Both the position numbers and the translations under genes were made by a program. Under the pieces are notes generated by a model. That model ran no database searches. It had not been told where the DNA came from and saw only the letters and a list, made by a program, of their open reading frames with translations. Shown here piece by piece: positions 1 through 5,263 of a stretch of 6,468 nucleotides of DNA (position 1 is the first letter of the stretch; each line of letters begins with the position of its first letter). The stretch is from the NCBI GenBank assembly GCA_028290765.1, contig JAQGJF010000513.1:1-6468 (forward strand), read 5' to 3'. This stretch comes from Tardiphaga sp. GTDB lineage: Bacteria > Pseudomonadota > Alphaproteobacteria > Rhizobiales > Xanthobacteraceae.

Positions 1-182
1 TGCCGCCGTTCTGCGTCAAGGGCGGTTGCATCGGGACGATTGCTACCCGTGCAATCCGATGACCGTCGGCGTATGAGTTCACGCCCAGACTAAACGCCGC
101 TTCGGTGCTTAACTCCTAGCCGTCGACGTGGCCAGTCGATGTCTGTTCATGGCACTTAGCAGACTTCGGCAGTGCGCCGAAT

Positions 183-206
183 GTCCGCTTTGCGCCAGAA
201 GCGGAC
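183..206. repeat. Short hairpin repeat element, full copy
   Basis: GTCCGCTT (183-190) and AAGCGGAC (199-206) form a perfect 8-bp inverted repeat around the loop TGCGCCAG. The right half with its flank (193-210) recurs exactly over 18 bp at 5242-5259, so this is a dispersed element and not a chance hairpin. I recall similar sequences between genes in Bradyrhizobium, but have not verified this. No T-tract follows on either strand, so I do not call it an intrinsic terminator. Confidence 0.6.
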
Positions 207-305
207 GTTCGATCGGCTTCACGTCCACGGCTTACGTTGCGGAATCGTCTTCCCCAAACGGCGAACGACGGCCTATAGAATCCCCCAGATGCTCGATCAT
301 CCATT

Positions 306-361
306 GTCCCGCGGGACCCAGGCGATGATCGGCGAGCTCGCAGGGCGGATCGCGATCCGCC
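306..361. repeat. Cluster of three perfect palindromes just downstream of the ferric-reductase-like gene
   Basis: Three perfectly self-complementary sequences lie within 56 bp: GTCCCGCGGGAC (306-317), GCGAGCTCGC (332-341) and GGCGGATCGCGATCCGCC (344-361). The last ends one base before the stop codon of the minus-strand membrane gene (363-365). In that gene's mRNA it would fold into a GC-rich 7-bp stem with a 4-nt loop immediately after the stop codon. There is no T-run, so a mRNA-end stabiliser, a weak terminator or a protein-binding site are all possible. The palindromes are seen directly; the function is a guess. Confidence 0.5.
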
Positions 362-362
362 G

Positions 363-1046
363 TTATGAATCGCCAAGATGGCGGGTTCCGCCTTCCGCCT
401 TCGCTCTTCGAGCTACGGCGGACAAGTCGGCTCCAACCCGCGCTACGGGCTTTCTCCACACCCGGAGGTCAGCCATGACTTTTATGGTCGCCGCGAGGAC
501 CAGCGCGCAAAGCGCCGCCTTCGACATCGTTTCCATGGTCCCCTCGATCAGTATGCCATGGACCACACTCCCTACGACGATGACTATCGCGAGGAGCATA
601 TGGGCGATGCGCCACGTTCGCGGTCGCAGTCCCAATCGCCGGCGGAGTGCAGCCAAAAGCGCGACGGCGAAGATTGCCCACATGGCGATCACACCCCAGG
701 GGGAGAACGGCGTCGGCGATGAGAAGAGAAGGGCGTCAATCATGTCCGGCGGACTAGTGATCCAAAGGCCCCCGACGTGGATCACCACCGCCACCACCAG
801 CGCGCCTCCGATCCAGCGATGTGCACGCCGCCCAATACGGGTCGACAGTCCCGGTAAATATCCGCCAATCAGCAAAGGCTGAAACAGCATGACGCCCAGT
901 GCGATAATCCCTGCGAACCCGGCCAGTATGTAGACCAGGCCGCGCCACGCGAGCAGCGGGCTCAAAGCTGCTGCGGCGATCGGCACGCAAACGGCGGTTG
1001 CAAGAGCGACCCAGATCAGGATCCGGATCAAGTTTACCTTGGCCAA
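363..1046 (-). CDS. Ferric-reductase-like transmembrane haem-b protein
   Basis: A stand-alone membrane cytochrome of the ferric-reductase-like class (227 residues), expected to pass electrons across the inner membrane through two b haems. I see about six hydrophobic segments, near residues 5-27, 36-59, 77-97, 117-135, 145-167 and 174-194. Four histidines fit the family's two haem pairs: H76 and H90, then H149 and H163, each pair 14 residues apart. There is no FAD or NAD(P)H domain, so the electron donor must be another protein, as in MsrQ/YedZ-type subunits. I chose the TTG at 1044-1046 because AAGGGA lies six bases upstream of it. An earlier TTG at 1065-1067 adds seven residues but has no good ribosome site. 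The gene begins 26 bp after the stop of the Tat-exported protein gene, so the two are probably one transcript. The physiological substrate is unknown. Confidence 0.85.
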   Translation of the reverse strand: MAKVNLIRILIWVALATAVCVPIAAAALSPLLAWRGLVYILAGFAGIIALGVMLFQPLLIGGYLPGLSTRIGRRAHRWIGGALVVAVVIHVGGLWITSPPDMIDALLFSSPTPFSPWGVIAMWAIFAVALLAALRRRLGLRPRTWRIAHMLLAIVIVVGSVVHGILIEGTMETMSKAALCALVLAATIKVMADLRVWRKPVARVGADLSAVARRAKAEGGTRHLGDS

Positions 1047-1072
1047 TCTCCGTCCCTTTGTTCGCAACTCGG

Positions 1073-1576
1073 TCAGACCGGCTGAAGGACGAAGTGCGCC
1101 TCCAGGCGGGTCTCCTTTGCGCTCCGCATCACGGGACGCAGGAAGACGGTTTTGAATTCGCCACTGTCATAGGCGAGGTGACCATGCGGTTGGCCGAAGA
1201 TGGGAATGATCTGCGGCATCTCGAGACGGAATGCCCCGTTCTTGTCGGTGAGCGTGGCTCCATGACTTTGCGGTTCGTGCTCCTGCCCTTCGGTCGTGTG
1301 CGCCCAGATCTGGACGCGCTGCCCGGCAAGCGGAGCCCCGTCGCCTGCGCGGCGTACGGTGCCACTCATCCAGAAGCCACCCTTGCCGATCCGATCCACG
1401 GTCGGCGCGCCCTGGCGGTAGTTGTTGGACCCGCCCTGCATCGAAGGGGTCGGTGCGAGGCCTTCCGCGCGGGCGGGCAACAGGAGCCCGGAAACCCCGG
1501 TTGCCAAAACCCCGGTTGCTAAGACAGACCCGCCAGCAGCGAGGAGATTGCGGCGGTTGAGTACAACGGTGGTCAT
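1073..1576 (-). CDS. Tat-exported intradiol-dioxygenase-like protein
   Basis: A 167-residue protein with a twin-arginine signal: R8-R9 within NRRNLLA, a hydrophobic stretch to about residue 33, and a likely cleavage site after PARA (34-37). Export folded to the periplasm is therefore expected. The mature part resembles the beta-sandwich of intradiol ring-cleavage dioxygenases: SGTV (71-74), RVQIWAHT (87-94), a TDKNGAF turn (110-116) and H131-G-H133, which recalls the HxH iron ligands. The two tyrosine ligands of true catechol dioxygenases are not evident, and the protein is shorter than those enzymes, so catalysis on catechols is doubtful. The ATG is preceded by a perfect AGGAGG. It lies just upstream of the membrane haem protein gene, which suggests a shared redox role. 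The signal contains a duplicated VLATG (residues 18-27). The family is fairly secure; the reaction is unknown. Confidence 0.75.
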   Translation of the reverse strand: MTTVVLNRRNLLAAGGSVLATGVLATGVSGLLLPARAEGLAPTPSMQGGSNNYRQGAPTVDRIGKGGFWMSGTVRRAGDGAPLAGQRVQIWAHTTEGQEHEPQSHGATLTDKNGAFRLEMPQIIPIFGQPHGHLAYDSGEFKTVFLRPVMRSAKETRLEAHFVLQPV

Positions 1577-1583
1577 GTAAATT

Positions 1584-1589
1584 CCTCCT
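1584..1589 (-). promoter_or_regulatory. Consensus Shine-Dalgarno site for the Tat-exported protein
   Basis: On the minus strand AGGAGG sits seven bases before the ATG at 1574-1576. It is the strongest ribosome site in the window and fixes the start of this gene. It suggests efficient translation of the first gene of the pair, in contrast to the TTG start of the second. Confidence 0.85.
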
Positions 1590-1903
1590 GGCGACCGTGC
1601 AGCTGCTCCGCCCAGAGTACATCAACAAGCGCGAGAGGCCCAGTTGAGGGAGGCGAAGAGCGCGACAGGTCGCAATAACAGTGTTGTGAACGGGTGTAGC
1701 CGACCGCTCAACCAGCGTCGTTGACTAGGCATACCCGGAAGCGTCCGATGCCGAGGGTTACCTCTTCAATTGGCCTTTCGCACCTGATCGCCGATGGATG
1801 CCAGGCGATCGATAGTGCTTGTCTGCTTCCGGGACCCATAACGGACCTCAGCGCAGATCGGTTGTTTAATGCCTGCCCACCCGCTGACTGATGCCTACCA
1901 CCC
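1590..1903. other. Intergenic stretch upstream of the Tat-exported protein gene
   Basis: I see no gene here. A minus-strand frame (1708-1986) is open, but it starts inside the palindromic repeat and resembles no protein I know. The promoter of the Tat/cytochrome pair should lie in this stretch, but I find no convincing -35/-10 pair on the minus strand. A weak inverted repeat, GATCGCC (1786-1792) with GGCGATC (1804-1810), is the only local structure, and chance could explain it. Confidence 0.4.
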
Positions 1904-2006
1904 AGAGCGGGATGACTTATCTTCGAATCGTCATCCCGCTCTAACTTATTGTTTGAGCATGATCTTGTCCGAAAACCGGTATCCACTTTTCGGGATCATG
2001 CTCTAG
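1904..2006. repeat. Two-part palindromic intergenic repeat, copy 1
   Basis: Two hairpins are joined by a 12-bp linker. The first is a perfect 13-bp inverted repeat, AGAGCGGGATGAC (1904-1916) with its complement at 1930-1942. The second (1955-2003) has a perfect 10-bp outer stem starting GAGCATGATC, a one-sided TTGT bulge (1965-1968), a 7-bp inner stem CCGAAAA/TTTTCGG and an 11-nt loop. It ends in CTAG and overlaps the stop codon of the response regulator gene. I recall closely similar sequences scattered in Bradyrhizobium genomes. Lying at the 3' end of a minus-strand operon, it may stabilise or end that transcript. A diverged copy of the same design lies at 4992-5116. Confidence 0.8.
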
Positions 2007-2692
2007 CCGTTAGGCAGATCGGAAATTGTCCAGTGCCCGCGCTCCTCCACTCGCCCTATTAACCCGCTTCGCAGCCCAAAAAACACAAGCTCGACATCGG
2101 AAGCAACGCTGAGCTTCGATTTGATGGTGTAGTGGTAGTTCGAGACGGTTTTCGGACTGAGATTGAATGCGGCGGCTATTTCCTCGGCCGACCGGCCATC
2201 GAGTAACATGCGCAGGATCTCGAATTCACGTGGCGCCAGGGTATCGATGGCGCTTGCATCGTTCTGCAAGCTGCTCCTTGCAAGGGCTTCATTGACCTCG
2301 GGGCAAATTGCGACGCGGCCGGCGGCCACGTCACACACCGCGCTGACGAGCAACTCGGGCGGGCTGCTCTTTGTGACAAAGCCCTTTGCACCGGCCCTGA
2401 AGGCCTGGAGAGCGAAGGTAGCGCTCAAGTGCATGGTGAAAACCAGCAGGCGCGCAGCCGGATCCCACTGACGGATCTGGCGAATGGCATCAATGCCGCC
2501 GCGGCCGGGCAATGAAACGTCCATCACCACAACATCGGGATTTTTACTCTTGTAGGCTTGATAGGCGCTCGCCGCATCGGCGGCCTCGGCGACGACTACA
2601 ATGCCTTCATGCTTTTCAAGAAGCCGGCGGTATCCCTCACGCACGACCGCGTGGTCATCGACAAGCATGACGCTGATATTTCGCGGCCTCAT
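2003..2692 (-). CDS. NarL/FixJ-family response regulator
   Basis: A DNA-binding response regulator of 229 residues, the usual length for the family, acting in the cytoplasm as output of the adjacent kinase. The receiver domain (about residues 6-120) has the full set of active-site residues: acidic pair D12-D13, phospho-acceptor D58 in VVMDVSLPG, T86 and K108. A LuxR-type helix-turn-helix follows (about 152-200), with the typical LAPREFEIL start and recognition region AEEIAAAFNLSPKTVSNY. Its ATG overlaps the TGA of the kinase gene as ATGA (2689-2692), so the pair is translationally coupled. By family and partner it resembles MoxX/FlhR-like regulators, but the target genes cannot be read from the window. 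The TAG stop (2003-2005) overlaps the edge of a palindromic repeat, so the last few residues may have been set by that insertion. Confidence 0.95.
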   Translation of the reverse strand: MRPRNISVMLVDDHAVVREGYRRLLEKHEGIVVVAEAADAASAYQAYKSKNPDVVVMDVSLPGRGGIDAIRQIRQWDPAARLLVFTMHLSATFALQAFRAGAKGFVTKSSPPELLVSAVCDVAAGRVAICPEVNEALARSSLQNDASAIDTLAPREFEILRMLLDGRSAEEIAAAFNLSPKTVSNYHYTIKSKLSVASDVELVFFGLRSGLIGRVEERGHWTISDLPNG

Positions 2693-4140
2693 GATGCTGG
2701 ACCCGCGGTATTCGCAACAGGAATCGTGACGCTGAGGATGAGGCCTTTCTCCGGCCTCGACACAACGCTCATCTCCCCGCCCAGCGCAAGCGTTCTCTCG
2801 CGAATCCCGATCAGCCCGAGGCCAAAACCAGCCCCTCCCCTGATCTGGTGCGCCAATCCCGCACCGTCGTCCTCAACGGTCGCCTCGACCAGGCCAGCGC
2901 CGGAAAGTGGCGCACCGCCTTTCGCAAGGTCGATGCGCACCACGGCACGCACATTGGCTGCCTGCGCATGCTTCACTGCGTTTGTCAGGCCCTCCTGAAC
3001 GATATGAAAGACGTGACCGGTAATCGCCAGGGGCAGCGCGTTCACGTCGCCGTGCGCCTCCAGCAGGAATTGGGTCTTCCCACAACCGCGGTGATTATGA
3101 TCGGCGATCAGTCCCTCGAGGTTCGTGAGCAGACCGCCATCGTCAATCTCCTGCAGTCTCAACTCCTGCACGGTCCTGCGAAGCCCCTTCATGATATGGC
3201 CCGCAGTTTCCGTCAGGGCCTGCGCTTCGGGAACAAGAGATGGACAATCGGTCGCGGCGGTGACCTTGATCGAGGCTGCCGTCGCACTCATGGCGCTGAG
3301 GCTTTGGGCCAGCTCGTCATGAAGCACCCGTGCGAGGTGACGCCTTTCCTGCTCCCGGGCTTCCACCAGACGTCGCGCAAAGTCGGCGCGCTCGAGGGTC
3401 GCGACTTCCAGGGTGTTCGCCAGATCGTTGAAGACGTTGCTTATTCTTTGCAACTCAGCGAGTCGGAACGGCGGGAGACGGCACTTCAGATCGCCCGCAG
3501 CCAGCCGGTTGAGGCCGTTCACGACATCTGTTGTCGGCCGCAGCGCGCGCTCGACGACAAAATACACCAGGATGCCGAGAGCGCCGATCGTCGCGGCGGA
3601 GACGCCGAGCATCCGCGAGATTTCAGACCAGGCGCGCGCGGTCACGGCTGATGGGTCCGAACTGACGACGACCGTGCCAAGTACGAGACCCTGGTGCGTG
3701 ACGGGACGCTCGTAAGACATCCGACTGCCGACCGCCCGCTGATAGAGCGCCGAAAACCATGCCGGCGCCTCACCCGCCTGACTGTGGAAACCCAGACAGC
3801 TGGAGATGACATCCTTCTCCGCTTCTTTGAGCTGCACGCACTGACCCGGGCTCAACACCTGGTCGAGAAAGGCATCCATCTGACGAAAGCGCTCTTGCAG
3901 ATCAACGCGTTGTCTGAGGGTAGGCGGCCGTTCGAGATGGACCCGTAGCGGCAACTCCAGAAACCTGCCAACAGCATCCGCTACAGCCCGGGTGGCCTTC
4001 AACGTCTCCTCTCCTGCCTGGTGCACGGAGATCGCCGCTCCACCAAGAAAACAGAGTAGCGCGACGGCCGCTACTTGCCTCAGTAGCGACCATTTAAGAT
4101 CGAAGGCCGGCCGATGCCGAAGAGCCTTTGTCTCCCCCAT
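2689..4140 (-). CDS. MoxY-type sensor histidine kinase (HisKA_3 family)
   Basis: Inner-membrane sensor kinase of 483 residues that should phosphorylate the regulator encoded just after it. Transmembrane helices lie near residues 22-38 and 178-196. The periplasmic part between them resembles the LapD/MoxY N-terminal sensor domain, including a PAWF motif and a VVVSSDP strand before the second helix. A HAMP domain follows (197-249). The HisKA_3 box ERRHLARVLHDELAQSL carries the phospho-accepting H274. The ATPase domain has an N-box (N387 in LTNAVKHA), a G1 box (DDGAGL, from D424) and a G2 box (GFGLGLIGIRER, from 438). The sensor has two cysteines, C101 and C115, that could form a disulfide. MoxY/FlhS kinases govern C1 metabolism in Paracoccus; here the signal is unknown. 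The start is uncertain: the ATG at 4138-4140 lacks a clear ribosome site, and a TTG at 4216-4218 would add 26 residues. Confidence 0.9.
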   Translation of the reverse strand: MGETKALRHRPAFDLKWSLLRQVAAVALLCFLGGAAISVHQAGEETLKATRAVADAVGRFLELPLRVHLERPPTLRQRVDLQERFRQMDAFLDQVLSPGQCVQLKEAEKDVISSCLGFHSQAGEAPAWFSALYQRAVGSRMSYERPVTHQGLVLGTVVVSSDPSAVTARAWSEISRMLGVSAATIGALGILVYFVVERALRPTTDVVNGLNRLAAGDLKCRLPPFRLAELQRISNVFNDLANTLEVATLERADFARRLVEAREQERRHLARVLHDELAQSLSAMSATAASIKVTAATDCPSLVPEAQALTETAGHIMKGLRRTVQELRLQEIDDGGLLTNLEGLIADHNHRGCGKTQFLLEAHGDVNALPLAITGHVFHIVQEGLTNAVKHAQAANVRAVVRIDLAKGGAPLSGAGLVEATVEDDGAGLAHQIRGGAGFGLGLIGIRERTLALGGEMSVVSRPEKGLILSVTIPVANTAGPAS

Positions 4141-4368
4141 GGCGAAGAACCCGTGACGTTCTCCCCAGACTACAGCATTCAGCCACCGCTCGATACGGCC
4201 TGGTTCAACGTCGGGCAAATTTCCCAGGACCTCGCAGGGAGTTCTCTGTTTCCCCGAATGACGGTGTGTCGGATGCTGGGCTGCGGCGCCTCACGGAGTG
4301 CCGGCGAATTGAACCAGGTCAATGTGGACGTTGAGTGCGAATATCTCTGTTTGTTGAAGGAGATTGCC
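4141..4368. promoter_or_regulatory. Divergent intergenic region between the sensor kinase and the small-protein pair
   Basis: This stretch must hold the promoters of both the minus-strand kinase-regulator operon and the plus-strand small genes. I find no pair of -35/-10 boxes good enough to call on either strand. TTGA (4309-4312) and TCAA (4319-4322), six bases apart, form a short dyad that could be a regulator site, but such a dyad is expected by chance. If the longer kinase start (4218) is used, the region shrinks to about 150 bp. Confidence 0.3.
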
Positions 4369-4647
4369 ATGTACCGATTGTTATTGAGTGCAGGCCTCGC
4401 GGTCGCCTTGCAAGGAGCAACTGCAGCAGCTGGAGAGCTTCCGACGTTTGAAGTGTCGGGCTTTCCGATGACCCGGCATCAGGTCGCGGTGCTCGGATCG
4501 GCGAACGTTGCGGAGCAGGCGCCCACTCCTGCTCTGACGTGGGGCGGCATGCCCGCTTCCCCTCATCAGGTGGCAGTTTTGACGCCGCGGCCAGGATTGA
4601 AGGAGGCCGTGGTGACGTCAAAGACGGTTGGTCTTTCAGCCAGGTAG
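4369..4647 (+). CDS. Small exported protein with duplicated HQVAVL motif
   Basis: A 92-residue protein of unknown function. The ATG at 4369-4371 has a good GAAGGAG ribosome site (4356-4362) six bases upstream. Residues 1-21 look like a signal peptide (MYRLLLSAGL, then a small-residue AATAA-like cleavage region), so the mature protein is probably periplasmic or secreted. The mature part has two similar 12-residue units, GFPMTRHQVAVL (31-42) and GMPASPHQVAVL (60-71), 29 residues apart. I recall small Bradyrhizobium hypothetical proteins with the same motif but know of no assigned role. A longer reading from 4114 would overlap the divergent kinase gene and lacks a ribosome site. A second small gene follows after 14 bp, suggesting an operon. 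Confidence 0.8.
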   Translation: MYRLLLSAGLAVALQGATAAAGELPTFEVSGFPMTRHQVAVLGSANVAEQAPTPALTWGGMPASPHQVAVLTPRPGLKEAVVTSKTVGLSAR

Positions 4648-4661
4648 ATTGGAGCTTCCGG

Positions 4662-4907
4662 ATGCTGACGGCGCTGGTTCTTATTTGCTCGGTTGCCGCG
4701 GCACCCGAACTTCATGATTGTACCCGGCACAATGCGACAGCTGTCTTTCGTGTCCCGGCTGAGTTCGGAAGTCCGGCCACATGCTTCCTGCATGGACAGG
4801 CATACCTGGCCGGGACCTCCATTGGTCGGGGGCTCGAGCCCGACGAGCGCGTCAAGGTCATTTGTGTGCGGAGCGAAGTATCGGCTGCCTCCGTGCAACG
4901 TCGATGA
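4662..4907 (+). CDS. Small cysteine-containing, probably exported protein
   Basis: An 81-residue protein I cannot name by function. The ATG at 4662-4664 is preceded by GGAG (4651-4654) with seven bases between, which selects this start inside a longer open frame. The N-terminus MLTALVLICSVAAAPE is short and hydrophobic and fits a signal peptide cut near residue 14. The predicted mature part contains three cysteines, C20, C41 and C68. The central region reads as a conserved block (RVPAEFGSPATCFLHGQAYL, 30-49), ending in a basic tail. It resembles Bradyrhizobium hypothetical proteins as I remember them. It follows the HQVAVL protein gene by 14 bp and is probably co-transcribed and co-exported with it. 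Confidence 0.7.
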   Translation: MLTALVLICSVAAAPELHDCTRHNATAVFRVPAEFGSPATCFLHGQAYLAGTSIGRGLEPDERVKVICVRSEVSAASVQRR

Positions 4908-4988
4908 AGGTTGGAAAGAGAGCTTGTGCAGTTCGCAAGTCCTCAGCAGCTTCGGACAGCGTCAGTTTCTGCCGGCATAAGAGTTGAG
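4908..4988. other. Spacer after the small-protein pair
   Basis: I see no gene and no stem-loop with a T-run that would serve as an intrinsic terminator for the preceding operon. The nearest structure is the palindromic repeat starting at 4992, which could play that part. Confidence 0.35.
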
Positions 4989-4991
4989 CTA

Positions 4992-5116
4992 GCGCATGTC
5001 CCGGCGAAGTGGATCCGGTTCGCCGACAAGGACATGCGCCAACCGTAGAATCTACGGCGCTTTCCGGTCATATTGGATCACTGAGTGATCCAATATGACC
5101 GGAAAGCGCTGTAGAT
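4992..5116. repeat. Two-part palindromic intergenic repeat, copy 2 (inverted, diverged)
   Basis: Same design as the element at 1904-2006, read on the opposite strand. The hairpin at 4992-5039 has a perfect 10-bp outer stem (GCGCATGTCC), a 7-bp inner stem (CGGCGAA/TTCGCCG), a 10-nt loop (GTGGATCCGG) and a one-sided ACAA bulge (5026-5029), the complement of the TTGT bulge in copy 1. After a 10-bp linker comes a second, much larger palindrome (5050-5116): 33-bp arms around a single central base (5083), with one mismatch (G5056 opposite T5110). The linker contains CCGTAG (5043-5048), which can pair with CTACGG (5052-5057) and so compete with the large stem. The CTAG edge seen in copy 1 is also present (4989-4992). 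Confidence 0.75.
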
Positions 5117-5185
5117 GTCGAAGGAGCGAGGTCGACTGACAGCGAACTGGGCAGCGGAGTAATAAATGCGACGTCGCTGTTTCAT
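5078..5185 (-). pseudogene. Remnant of an IS30-type transposase N-terminus
   Basis: A 35-codon minus-strand frame starts with ATG at 5183-5185, preceded by GGAG (5193-5196). Its first residues, MKQRRRIYYSAAQ, resemble the start of rhizobial IS30-family transposases, in which a basic stretch and a YY/Y-S-A-x-Q segment lead into the helix-turn-helix. After this the similarity stops: the frame passes into the large palindrome of the adjacent repeat and ends at TGA. The helix-turn-helix and the whole DDE catalytic domain are missing, so no transposase can be made. It is best read as the scar of an insertion sequence. The match is short and from memory, so confidence is moderate. Confidence 0.45.
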
Positions 5186-5189
5186 GTCC

Positions 5190-5219
5190 ACACTCCATCT
5201 TTGCTAAAGATTAGAGTGT
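5190..5219. promoter_or_regulatory. Stem-loop covering the ribosome site of the transposase remnant
   Basis: ACACTC (5190-5195) pairs with GAGTGT (5214-5219) and ATCTTT (5197-5202) with AAAGAT (5206-5211), around the loop GCT. An internal bulge (C opposite TA) separates the two 6-bp stems. On the minus strand the Shine-Dalgarno GGAG of the transposase remnant lies in the 3' arm, so folding would hide it. This would fit the terminal region of an insertion sequence; an operator for a lost gene is the alternative. Confidence 0.45.
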
Positions 5220-5241
5220 TGCGATGACCAATTGAGCCCGC

Positions 5242-5259
5242 CGCCAGAAGCGGACGTTC
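5242..5259 (+). repeat. Half copy of the short hairpin repeat
   Basis: Eighteen bases identical to 193-210, holding the right arm of that hairpin but not the left arm. It lies immediately before the truncated oxidoreductase gene, and the sequence changes character on both sides, so it may mark a recombination or deletion joint. Confidence 0.55.
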
Positions 5260-5263
5260 CGAC

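Larger units (their letters stand above)
1..362. other. Intergenic stretch without a convincing gene
   Basis: I see no supportable gene here. The open frames over this stretch lack a ribosome binding site and a recognisable protein. The minus-strand frame is open from about 111 to the left edge, but its only candidate starts (GTG at 80-82, or an internal ATG) have no Shine-Dalgarno sequence, so a gene running off the left edge is possible but unsupported. What the stretch does hold is a short hairpin repeat (183-206) and three perfect palindromes (306-361), listed separately. Confidence 0.5.

Noticed and set aside
232..459. Minus-strand open frame that might be a regulator remnant (segment HRLGPAGQWMIEHL)
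   Set aside because: The segment vaguely recalls regulator C-termini, but the frame overlaps the membrane protein gene and the resemblance is too weak to call.
172..882. Long plus-strand open frame of 236 codons
   Set aside because: It is the antisense shadow of the membrane haem protein gene, whose helices and four haem histidines are clear on the minus strand.
998..1522. Plus-strand open frame of 174 codons
   Set aside because: It lies opposite the Tat-exported protein gene, which has a signal peptide and a perfect ribosome site.
1734..1833. Nine-base inverted repeat CCCGGAAGC / GCTTCCGGG
   Set aside because: The arms are 82 bp apart with no supporting structure, so chance is a sufficient explanation.
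1708..1986. Minus-strand open frame of 92 codons
   Set aside because: It begins inside the palindromic repeat, resembles no family I know and has no good ribosome site.
2848..3651. Plus-strand open frame of 267 codons
   Set aside because: It is antisense to the sensor kinase, whose HAMP, H-box and ATPase motifs are unambiguous.
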